Assembly: GCA_029718625.1 (NCBI GenBank) | Contig: CM056391.1 | Coordinates: forward strand, 20,745,218 to 20,809,217 | From: Synaphobranchus kaupii | Lineage: Eukaryota; Chordata; Actinopteri; Anguilliformes; Synaphobranchidae | DNA: 64,000 nucleotides | Reading direction: 5' to 3' | Shown here: positions 31,001 through 42,100 of the stretch, piece by piece | Layout: each line of letters begins with the position of its first letter | How positions within the stretch are numbered: the stretch's first letter is position 1 | Notes under the pieces: generated by a model | Told to the model about the DNA's origin: nothing | The model's database searches: none | The model's input: only the letters and a program-made list of their open reading frames with translations | Program-made: the position numbers and the translations under genes

Positions 31001-34000
31001 TTCTTAATTTGCTCTTTTTGTCTTGGATAATTTTTCCAAAACAAATTTTAAAATGAACTTTTGTTCTCCCTAGACCGTGTTGTATTTCCGAACTTTATTG
31101 TATTTGGTGATTGTCTAATTTATGTGAAACAGGGAGGTAATGTATCTTTCCCCAGACCTCAGCGTTGGACCAAGGCCTTATTCCTTTGTTTGTCAAAGTT
31201 CCAAAAAAATTACAATCAATCAAATGCTTTGGTTTGCTTCTCACATCATCTTAAAATGGACAGAAAGCCATAGCATAATTGAATGTTTTCCATGCGTTAC
31301 ATTTTTTTCAGTGATCATCTGAAAAAAAATCTGAGATGCACTCTTCAGTGGTTCAATAACCTGGATTAAAATAAACGGCTGGAAAAGTGCATACAATTTA
31401 TTTTTCAGGTGCTAATTATCTCTGTTCCTCTTCTTTCCCCACACTGACCGCCTCATTGTATTGACAACTACCGTGTTGTGGCTGTAGGGTTGTGGGTGAG
31501 TTCAAAGGCGTACAGTGCACAAGAACTGAGATGCCACTTAATATTTGAAAAATAGCATCTAATCTTTTTATGCTGTTATAATCCATTTCATGCAGCGCTA
31601 TGACTTCTCTTTTCAGCGTTGTTGAATTCAAAGATGAAGAATTTGTGAAGAAGGCAATAGAAGTTATGAACAAGCATGATCTAAATGGCAGACCTCTTAA
31701 CATCAAGGAGGTACGAGCTACCAAAAAGAAATGTGAAACAATATTTAGGAATATCATATTTTAGAGGGGAATTAAATGTAAATATTTGTGTGCGTGTTTG
31801 TGGCATTGGTGATGTGTCTAGGACCCTGATGGTGAGCATGCTCGTAGAGTGCTGCAGCGTACTGGTGGAATGTACCCAGGGGCGCGTGGCCCTGATGGCG
31901 GTCCAGGTGGGATGAATCTGCCACCTTCAATCGCCAATAATCCAAATATCCCTCCTGAAGTCATCAACTCCCTACAAGCAGGGAGACTCGGCTCTACTGT
32001 GTTTGTTGCCAATGTGAGCCTGTCTTCCTCTTGAAATTTTGTCTAGTTGTTGGTGTTTGCCAATTACCTGTTATAAATTTTTCTCCTGTCCTGTTTCTCA
32101 GCTGGATTTTAAAGTTGGCTGGAAGAAGCTGAAAGAGGTTTTTAGTATGGCTGGAACTGTCAAACGGGCCGACGTCAAGGAAGACAAAGATGGCAAGAGC
32201 CGTGGAATGGGCACCGTCACCTTTGAGCAGGCCCTTGAGGCAGTTCAGGCCATATGTATCCTACACACTGGAAAAAAAACTAGTGAAAAAAGACTAGAGA
32301 ATTTGTTCAACCATCGAAGTAGTACTCTAATAATGACCCTGTGTAACATAAGTTTGGAATATCTGAACTTTTCATTATATTTACTTTAGCTCTCTTCCTT
32401 GACTTGGCTTTCAAGCTATGTTCAACGGGCAGATGTTATTTGACAGGCCCATGCACGTAAAGATGGTAAGCTATGTACTTGTCTAAAAGGCCATGTTCAC
32501 TATTTCTTAATGCTATCATCACCTTGTTTTCTAGATTTAATGTAATCTAGGGATTGGGCAATAGTGTAAGGGCTTATGTTAAATAGTCATGAGCTGTATT
32601 CCATGCACTTCATTTCTGTGTGTGTGTAAATTATTGCAGGATGACAAGTCTATTCCCCCTGATGACTTTCGCCCTGTTGAGAAATCGGCTCAGTTGCCAA
32701 GTAAGTCCCTGATTTATCCCCCTTTTTTTGTACCCATTTGTATTATAACAAACTGAATACATGAAGTGTACCCCAATTAAAATGGTGTTTGTAACCCAAA
32801 GTGAGGATCCTATATAGCTATAATGGCAGTGTTGGTCAGGGAGCTACAAAGAGGCTGAGAACTTTCCTCAGTTATCATTGACCTGAATCCAGGTTCTGGG
32901 ATTAGAGTTCACTTTCATTGTGTAATTTTAGTGATTTAAAAGGAGACCATCTTATGTAAAATACTCGTAAAATTTTATTTTCTAATTTCATATGCAATGC
33001 ACAAATGCAATCAAGTGAAAATGAGCCGGATGCTAATGGGTATTCCTTATAAAATCATTTAACAGGGGGTCTAGGTGGAATTGGGATGGGCCTTGGTCCT
33101 GGAGGCCAGCCAATCAATGCAAACCGACTGAGTGGAGGTGGAGGTGGAGGTGGAGGTGGAGGCATGGCAAACATGGGTCCTGGAGGTAATGTGCCCAATG
33201 AATCCTCTCAGTTCTGCACTGATTTAAAAGCACACTCTTGTACTATATTGGCATCAGTGTCGGTTGGGACAGGCTGTTGTGCTGGTTGAAAAGGCAGAAC
33301 AGGGGTGCAAGTATTTTGTAACTGGATTTGTGAACAGTAAATTGAATCCCTGCTGTTTTAATTCCATAACCAGAACCACTTGTGTAAATAATTGGATCTT
33401 AAATTACACATTTTGCATTTGATTAGTGGCAAATTATAGTCTCACCTTTTAGAATATAGAGAACCAGCTTAAGAATGCATGTCGATGAAATGTCAGAATG
33501 CTATATATGTATACGTCTGAGTGGAAAATGGGGTTTATCCAATAGTACATAATTCTCTTCAGTGTAAATTCTGAAATTCTGCCTTCTAACACCAGCGATT
33601 AGGCCCAAATTCTTGTTTTCAAAACAAGTGGCTCATGACATGAACCAATCGGAGATGGGTCTGTTCACGTTGTGAACAAATCAACAATGAGATTGACCTT
33701 GCATGTTACAGTACAGCTTGATGCAAGAATGGGTGAAACTCAACATTATTTTGCATTGCCGAACAGGCCTAGAGCCCGGGCATAAGTTTAGCTATACTGG
33801 GTAGCTATACAATTCAGCTAGCCATCACTGTCTATTGTAGTATTTCAGTAAAGCTGGCTAGTTGAAAGATTCTTTTATTTTGTCCTTATCAGTTATGAAA
33901 AAAACTAGAAAAAGGTCCTGTAGTAAAAAGTCCAGCAGAGTGCTGAATTTGGGCTAGGTGTATCGGGTAAGTCTGGGATGGAGGGTAGGCTTCTTCACCA

Positions 34001-36589
34001 ATTTACATGTATAAAAAATATTTTGCTAACGTTAGCTATCACAAACCGGTCAATAGATAACTTTAGACTAGTGAACTTAGCCGTTGCAATTTAATACAAT
34101 CACTATATTGGCTACAGTGACTAAATGGAAAATGTTTTAGTGTTGTTGTTAAACTCTGCTACAACGAAAAGGATTCTGTTTTACCTGGATTCTTAGAGCT
34201 GATATTTGGAGTGTAGCTATGCCACTCCTATTATCGTAGCTAGAAACTTTGATGCGTGTTTTGGAGAAGCAATGGGGGGTGTGACTCTTTCTCTGTGGGC
34301 AGGGCCAATGGGTGTTATGACTTTCAAAATGTTTTCACAACAGACCTTTGAGAAAGTTGCTTACTCCAGCTTTAATTTGGGAATGTTTTTGTAAATGTCC
34401 CAGGAAGGATTAGTTGGTTCAAATAAATGTACACACATAACTTAAGAAGTCTCAATAATCTGCACACTTATTGCAGTTCTTTTGCAAAGGTTTTATATTG
34501 CTTGTAATTCTAATGTTTTGGCCGGCCAAGATTCACTATTTGGCAGTGATTCTTGATGAATATCTCGAACTGAATTCCCAACAGTAGAGGGAAAATGCAT
34601 TCCATGGGTAGAAGTAAAAAAATATTGTTTAATTCAGGGACTGTTGTAAATTTATGCTTAGACATGTTTCTTACATGAACATGGCATTATCCTCTAATGT
34701 ATGGTAAAACCTACAAAATTACCTTTTATAAAAAGAAAAAGTGATCGAATACAAACTAGAGAAATTAACAGTCCGCAAACACAAAACATAAATGACTGGA
34801 TAGTGGGGTACATTATATGGGGCAGCGCGTTGCCTGGGCGCGCACTCCTATTGAAAATGTGTTAAATTGGCATCAGTGTGTGTATTTAGTTTATTAGCTG
34901 ACATAGCCCGTTCATACTTAAGGTATAGAGTTTTGAATCTGCCATAGTGACATTAGAACACTAAAATCTCATGGTGAAATGTGTACTTGCCAGTGAGATG
35001 ACGTCAAGAACTTTGACAACTGAAATGGGGATTAAAAATAAGCTTTCAGACCAGAAAGCATACAAACTCTTTTGATGAGGTATAATCTTGGCTGTGCATG
35101 CAGTCCACTTGTTCAACATGGGAAAAATTACTGTACATTTAAATTCTTATTGGAATTGATTTCCATTGTGAATGGAGTCTCGACGTTGATTCCCATCACT
35201 GGCTAAGGCTGCTTTTGTTTTGCTCTCTGTAGGTATGGAGGGCCCTGGGTATGGTGGAATGGCGCGAATGGGAGGTTTGTTCTTGTTAAATCTGTGCGTT
35301 TTTGTTGTTTCCCATTCATGTGTATTCATTGTAGTGTGTCAGTGGTATGTTTTCTCATGGCATTTGTGATTTTATGTAAAAATAGGTCCCAACATTTAAT
35401 TTAATCTGACACTCTTGGAAGCATATTGGTTGTTATCTACAGATGTTTATGCATTGCTTGCATCGTAGTCTTTGGTTGTTATCTGTGCACTTATTGTTCT
35501 GCTGTTTTAGGAATGAGCAGTGGGGGATATGGTGCTATGGATGGCATGGGTACCATGGCTGGATATGGAGGCAGAGAAATGGGGCCCATGGGAAGAATGG
35601 GAGGTAATGCAACAGTTCCCAGCTCTGTATAACGAACATAAAACAACTCTGAACTCTACAGAGACCATTCATTGTGGGATCACTATTCAAACTGTATTGG
35701 GTGGTTACACAGGGGAACTCTACTATAGGCTGAGTGGGTTAGTAAAATAGTGTTAAGACGTCCTGTGACATGTTGCTACCAATTAAACAATAAGTAATGA
35801 TGTCATGTAACTGACAGGGCTGTAGACTGTTGTCACAATCGCCCCAGAATATGATTTCAACTGTCCTGAAGTTAATATTGACAGTGCCAAATTTAAAATC
35901 TACATTATCATTAGCCTAGTCATTCCAAGTGACCTTTGCCATAAATAAAACATCATGCAGATTATTAGGTTATTAACAATTATTCATTCAAACATTTATT
36001 TAAATGCATGCATTTTATTTCAGGTTCATTGAAAAGTCATTGCATGAGTGAGTGAGTCTGTCAGAGAGAATGTGTGAGCAATCAGTATAGAGTTTTTACG
36101 TTCACTTGAGGTGGATAACGGGACAGCCTGAATTTCGAGCCCTGGTAACTAAGCACTGAAATGTGTCTCAGCCTGTCTTTGTACAACTTAAGTATGCTTG
36201 GTGGTTCTGCAAGGAGATGCTATGTGGCCCTAAATTTAGCACAAAAAAAAAAAAATGTATGTAGTAAATAATTAAAGATCTAGTCTTAGTCTGTAGAGTG
36301 CAAACAGAAGGGTAAAGTAGTCACGATGCACATGCAAGACAGCCTGCTGTCTTATCCCTGAGATATGTTGTTCACAAATTGTGATAAGGAAGCATGTATT
36401 TCCAATTTTAATAGACCGTTCATTCATGAGGGTGTGCTGGATTGCATTTTCTTTGAATTATCGTGTCCATTATTATTTTTTTTAGACATGTACCGCTCTG
36501 GAATGGGTGGTATGGACAGAGACTTTGGAAGAAATGACATGTCTATGAGCCGAGGCTTTGGAGATTCATTTGGAGGAATGGGTAAGTGT

Positions 36590-36620
<31 letters not shown>

Positions 36621-38493
36621 CGCGTGTGCGCGTGTGTATACACATTCTTGCATCAGCACCATTCATGTCCATTGACCAAAAGTCATTGGCAACAAATGGT
36701 AGGAAAGTTTCAGGGGAAAAAAAATAAATTTTAATTACTTGGATGTTTTGTGTCCTTTTATAGCTATTAGCTTAATGAGAAACCATTTTAACTGTCCAGT
36801 CAAACACTCAAGCACTTGTTCATCACCTGACTCTTAAGTGAATTCTCTTCATCAGGAGGTGGAATGGGAGGCTTTGGCGGAGGAATGGGTAATGCTGGCA
36901 TGGGTCCAATGGGGTCTGGATTAGGTACATGTACATTTTCTTCATCGCTGAACATTAGCCGAACATCACAAATTCATTTGAGTATCTTACTAGAGGTGTC
37001 ACATGACCTTTTTCATCACCCTATGTTGACTTTGGTAGAGGAATTGAGTTTTCCGCAATTGTTGCTGCGCTGTTGAGGTGCATTGCACAGGTTGAAGTAA
37101 AATTATTCCCCCAAACAGTCAGAGCTGCGTAAGAGAATGAATCCATAAAATTGTTTTGGCCAGAGCTAGACCCCTGAAATCTGCAATCTTTTGTAGGGAG
37201 TGGAATGGGGAACATGGGCATGGATCGGATGAGCTCAAATTTCGACCGAATGGGTGGTGTTATGGACATGAACCGAGGCTACGGTGGCTATGGAAGCGGC
37301 TCGGGCTACATGGGCGGCGGAATGTCAGACAGAGGATCGGGGTCAAAGGGTGGCTGCCAAATCTTTGTGCGAAATGTATGTACAAACATTATAAACGTCT
37401 TTCTTCTGCACAGCTATAGAACATGTACTAATTTGCAATGTTTTATTTTAGCTTTCCTATGATCTCACCTGGCAGAAGCTCAAGGAAAAATTCAGTCATT
37501 GTGGTAAGTGCTCCAAATTGATTTAGAAGCTGGTCAGTCTTAATTGACATGCGTCTACTCAGAATTGCGACATGGCTTTTCTTTCTGCGAAATGTTCCAA
37601 AGTTTCAAGTGCAGGAACAACCATTTGAAAGGGAAGAAGTCTCTACACTGAGTTCAATCTGTTTGTTGTCGCTTATGTTTATTGTGGTAGTAATTACCAA
37701 ACTTGGCTTGATACATTTTCTTAAGTTATAAATCATACTTTTTCATATTTTCTTGTTTTCGGTAAGACTGGCCATCCAAATTTTCTATCACGCTCTAGGT
37801 GTTTGTATTATCTTCTGCAGATGGTTAAAAATGCATTGGGGCATTAATGGCATCAATCTTCAAGAATTTAATTGAAAGGATTGTCAGGTCCAACCAATGA
37901 CGATTGGGAGCTGTCTTTTACCCAATTGAAACTGCAGTATAGAACGTTTGGGTAAAATAATTGGATGCTTCCTTTTGACGATGAGATGGCATTTTGTGCA
38001 GTTCACGTGATGAGTTGTAATTCAGTCTTAAATTAAGAAAAAAAACTAGCCCAATTGGCCAACTTGAGCAGCTCTTGCCTTTCAACTGTCACATTAGCCT
38101 TGATTTCTGCTGTGAAAATGGTGAGACTAATTAATGAACGTAAGATGATGATTAAGGTACATTTGAATGCATCTCAGCATTCTCCGTGTGGGAGACTGCA
38201 TATGATATCAAAACGGTGTTGAATTTTTTTTCTTTGTAGTACTATTGTTTTTCTTTAAGCTTGGCTTAAAATTGATGTTATTCTGCTTTTAGACATGTTG
38301 AATTGAAAGACCCGTCTCTACATTTTTAGGTCAAGTGATGTTTGCAGAAATAAAAATGGAAAGTGGGAAATCCAAGGGGTGCGGAACAGTCCGCTTCGAT
38401 TCACCGGAGAGCGCTGAGCAGGCATGCCGGATGATGAATGGCACCAAAATCAATGGGAGAGAAGTAGATGTCCGTATTGATCGAAATGCTTGA
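28036..38493 (+). CDS. myef2: Myelin expression factor 2, hnRNP M-like RNA-binding protein
   Basis: Three-RRM nuclear RNA-binding protein, paralogue of hnRNP M. Exons: 28036-28142, 29238-29443, 30299-30351, 31488-31495, 31617-31710, 31822-32013, 32102-32255, 32416-32465, 32640-32700, 33066-33185, 35233-35274, 35511-35603, 36486-36581, 36856-36924, 37197-37375, 37452-37503, 38330-38493. They total 1740 nt: 579 residues plus stop (human MYEF2 about 600). RRM1 is about residues 82-156 (VFISNI; RNP1 RGCGVVEF), RRM2 about 214-290 (VFVANLDFKVGWKKLKEVF; RGMGTVTF), then a Gly/Met-rich linker with PPSIANNPNIPPEV before RRM2 and MG-type repeats after it, and RRM3 about 503-579 (IFVRNLSYDLTWQKLKEKF; KGCGTVRF), ending DRNA. 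The ATG has A at -3 and G at +4; in-frame extension upstream needs a GTG. Frame requires the 8-nt exon. MYEF2 rather than HNRNPM is supported mainly by synteny. Confidence 0.95.
31488..31495 (+). other. myef2: 8-nt microexon of myef2
   Basis: Exon 3 ends ...AAGTCAAGG in phase 0, and the next obvious exon starts C GTT GTT GAA TTC in phase 2. Direct joining gives a stop three codons after the junction. The missing 8 nt, GGTTGTGG, lie in the intron framed by TGTAG and GTGAGT. Inclusion gives KSRGCGVVEF, the RNP1 motif expected in hnRNP M/MYEF2 RRM1. A CTGAC branch-point candidate at 31444-31448 and a CU-rich tract at about 31420-31440 lie upstream. Confidence 0.9.
33134..33163 (+). repeat. myef2: GGAGGT repeat coding for ten glycines in myef2
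   Basis: Five GGAGG(T/C) hexamers within coding exon 10 give a (Gly)10 tract in the linker after RRM2. I do not recall an equivalent run in human MYEF2. Confidence 0.9.
33186..35232 (+). other. myef2 intron 10, 2.0 kb without a recognised feature
   Basis: No exon-like segment or transposon terminus was recognised on either strand. Confidence 0.45.
36582..36638 (+). repeat. myef2: GT/GC dinucleotide repeat overlapping the myef2 exon 13 donor
   Basis: The donor GTAAGT at 36582 runs directly into (GT)n with TTTG and CGCG interruptions. UG-rich tracts at donors bind factors such as CELF or TDP-43 proteins and can affect exon use. Confidence 0.9.
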
Positions 38494-38729
38494 AATCCCA
38501 CAGCAACATTCATGCCCACCTCCCACCAGTTTTTGTTTTGTTTTAAAAACACTTTGCCCTGGAATTCCTTACCGCTATTCCACAGATTCCATGATAATCA
38601 CCAGCTTCTGTACCTGGATGCGTGTAGTTTGTTTATATACCATGAAACCTTGTTTTTTTTTCTTTTGTTTTTTTTTTGTTTGTTTTATTTTGTAAACCCT
38701 TTTTAATTTGTGGGTCAAAAGTTTATTTG

Positions 38730-38739
38730 AATAAATAAA
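38730..38739 (+). terminator. myef2: myef2 polyadenylation signals (overlapping AATAAA x2)
   Basis: AATAAATAAA contains two overlapping hexamers about 240 nt after the stop codon, in a T-rich 3' UTR. Confidence 0.75.
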
Positions 38740-38929
38740 CTTTTTAATTTTTCACTTGGTTCTTGTGTATTTTTCCCTCGTAAAAATGACGACTTTAAAT
38801 TGCAAGTTCATCTGACTTCAGGATGACCTTAGCAAGATGAACTCTTTGGGGTACTCCATATCAGGTGCTGTAATGTAATTTAACAGCTAATTGCACTTTC
38901 TGTAGTTTTCTCTTTGGCTCATGGTGAGA

Positions 38930-38935
38930 TTTATT
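38930..38935 (-). terminator. slc24a5: Candidate slc24a5 polyadenylation signal
   Basis: TTTATT on the plus strand reads AATAAA on the minus strand, about 200 nt beyond the slc24a5 stop. With the myef2 signal it implies convergent transcripts ending within about 200 bp. Confidence 0.5.
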
Positions 38936-39135
38936 AATTTTTTTCCAGTCTCTTCATTCATTTCCTGTTCTTCCCTTCCTCTCAGATAAATTTCCATAAT
39001 AAAGAATTGTCATCATGGGTTGTGACTACCCATTAGCTGGGATTTGATAAATTATCAAGTTTTCCTTCAATATGCTTCAATATTCCTTCAATACCTGTTA
39101 TTTCCTGAGATCTGCCAATATTGAATGATTACAAT

Positions 39136-42100
39136 TCAGTCGTTGCACACTCGTACTGGGCTGTTGCCGATAATCCCAAGTTGATACAGGATGGATAAGG
39201 TTGTGAAGAGAAGGTAGAAAACCAAGGAAACCAAGCCAAGCTTCCTGTCCAACTTCCATCCATTGACTTGCACAGCCACAAACAGGACTATAATGGAGAG
39301 GAGGAGCATGGCTGCAGTGAACATCAACCCTGTGCTGTTGACTTCCACTGGGGAGGTTGGATCCACAAACGCTGCCTTGATGAACCAGGGCACTCCCAGA
39401 CACAGCATGCCAAATACACTGGATCCCACGATGTTTGATATTGCCATGTCTCCTTTGCCTGAAATAGAAAGTACTTGCTAGTTAATGCCAGGATGTTCAT
39501 CTGACCTTTGCGTACATTTTACAGACAAAATTGAATACAGCAGAACCTTAGAGATGCAAAAACTTTGGGAATAGGGCTCCTTCAGAACGGATGGTTAGTT
39601 TTGAAAGTGAAGTCAAAATAGATCAATTTTCCATTTGAATCTTTTGTTGGAAAGGTATGGTTACTTGCATTATTACAAGCCCTATTCTTTAAACGGGCTA
39701 CTCCTAGCTATTAATTTGAGTAACAACCAAAAATCAAACAAGCATAAGCATGAACTGTAGATGGTACCCTGTGCACAGCAGTGCAAGCTAGTGCACGTTT
39801 ACATATTTGAATCAAAAATATTTTTTTACATTTTTGATTAGGATCTCAGACCATTTTTATGGACAATGTTTAGTTGAATGGTTTAACCGTATATACATTG
39901 CACAAAGTATTCAATGTTTGCTGAACAAATCAAACCAGAAAGTGGGAGCACTGGATAGCTCACCTTCTCTAGCCACCATAACACTGGAAATGATGTCAGG
40001 AAGACTTGTCCCTGCAGCCAACAGAGTGAGGCCCATCACTGTGTCTGGGATTTCCAGAGTTTCTCCTGTAACCGACACCAGAAAGGGAATAAGCAGGAGT
40101 CTATTTCAGGGGTGATAAAATTCCCGTTAAATTTTTTTTACATAAACCATCCCTTTTGTAAAACTGCCATTGCCCCTTTCCATCCCCTTTGGGTTAATGG
40201 TGTTCTGTGATATCACAGTCCCAACATCCCCCTTGAAAAGTTTTACAAGCACTTGCACTGGGAATAAGTGGAGGCTGTGTTCCATTTCACACAAAAGCTT
40301 ACGTAAAGGACAACATTTCAGTTTTAAGTCCTGCTCCATTTTGTAGGCATCACAGAATGTGGCCTGAACAGGTGCCTTAATTTGGCTGAATTTGAAGGCA
40401 GCACAAGATGTACCCTCTGCCAGGTAAGACATGCCATAAATCTTTGGAGATGACCTAAAAAATGTTTTTAATTTCCATTAGAATAATGGTGGGTAGTATC
40501 ACTGCTGTGATTGTGCAGGGATACCAGGATTTACAAGTGTAGTGAATGAACAATGTGATCTAGTTATGTAAAAAATAAATAAAGTCATATTATTATGCAT
40601 TTGAGAAACGTTTGATGTGTTGTGACCTGCAGAGTTCAGAGTTTTGAAAAGCTACGTAGTTAATGACCATAATGTTACTAGCCCGTAGAGCTAGCTAACA
40701 TGCATTAGGCAGGCTATATGTGGTTTTTGAACTGACCAGGAAGTAAATGTGGAATTTGGGCAACCATGCAGTAGACAAATGCCTTCAAAACAGAACACAG
40801 CCATACTACCAGTTTTGTTGAATGCTTTCTTTTAAACTCATTTAAACAGTGAAGTCGCTTGTATTTAACACCCATAGCCCGTAAGTTACTTTCCAAGAAG
40901 TTACAAATGGCGACATTGTAACATAAATTCAACTGAATGGTTGTTGAAAGGAAAGACTGTTTTCCAGATTGAGTTAGTGGATCTTATATATGAGAGGGGT
41001 TGTGCTTGCCCTGGGCAGTCCAATTCAGTGACTTTGTAAGTATTACTGCAAGGTTTTCCCATGTTAGTCTTTATGAGCACGATTAGGATAATAATTCTAT
41101 TATACTTTACAATGTCAACTGGTATCACATGATTTCACATGGTATCCCACTGGGCATAGCAGCCCTTAATCCTGTGCTGGCCAAGAATCCTGTCTGGATT
41201 TCAGATAAAGGGCTGCACCAATTCCCCATGACATAACAAGTGCATTTCAAGAAATAAGAGAGTTGTGAATGAATATGCTTTTTTTGCATTGCAAAACCTT
41301 TAATTCTGAAGCAGTTCATCATTAGAACCCCTAGCTTCTCTTTGAATGTTATCAGGCTTACTTCTGTTTATTTTTAATCAAGCCAGGGAGGTAATGGTGG
41401 TATATTCCTAAACAGATTTCAGACACCAGATTTGCATTTCTGGAGAAAACTGTTGCTATGAAACCTTAGCTTGGCCAATGAACTACCAAAACCAAAACTG
41501 AGCAGAGAAGCAATTTACCCACAACAGTGACCATCCACACTAGTATGTATGTGAAGGCAGAAATCCACACTGCAGACATGAAGAAGGTGACCATGAACCA
41601 ATTCTTCCAGAACTGTCTTTGACAGTCTGGGACAGTCAGGTACAGCAACAGGGTAACAGGGAAGGACATCACCCACAGGATTCTCTTCAGGTTATTTACA
41701 GGCAAAGTAAAGACGCTGATCTGTTCTGTCACACAAAGGTAGGGGTTAAAAATTAGACGTCAAAGTTGCCTTACCAAGTACAAAGAACTTCTTCACAGTG
41801 AGGGGAGGGGTCACCTGGTGATGCAGTGTAGTAATAATTTATCCAGTGCCTTTCATGATCTCAGAACTTTACACTGAAGAGAGATGCTCACATCAACCAC
41901 TGCCAATGGGTGATTCACAGCAGCAATTTTACACCATAACATTCACAAAATATCAGCTAACTCAATGGCTCAATGGTCAGACAGAGAACAGGGTTTGGAA
42001 TTGGGCCTTGACGCCGGAAAACCCTTTCTGTGATGTGTGGACTATAGTAAACATATTCAACTGTCTAACTGTTTGTTATAGTTTATAATAGTAGTTAGAA

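Noticed and set aside
28036..38493. hnrnpm assignment
   Set aside because: The paralogue is very similar in the RRMs, but slc24a5 and ctxn2 as neighbours identify the MYEF2 locus.
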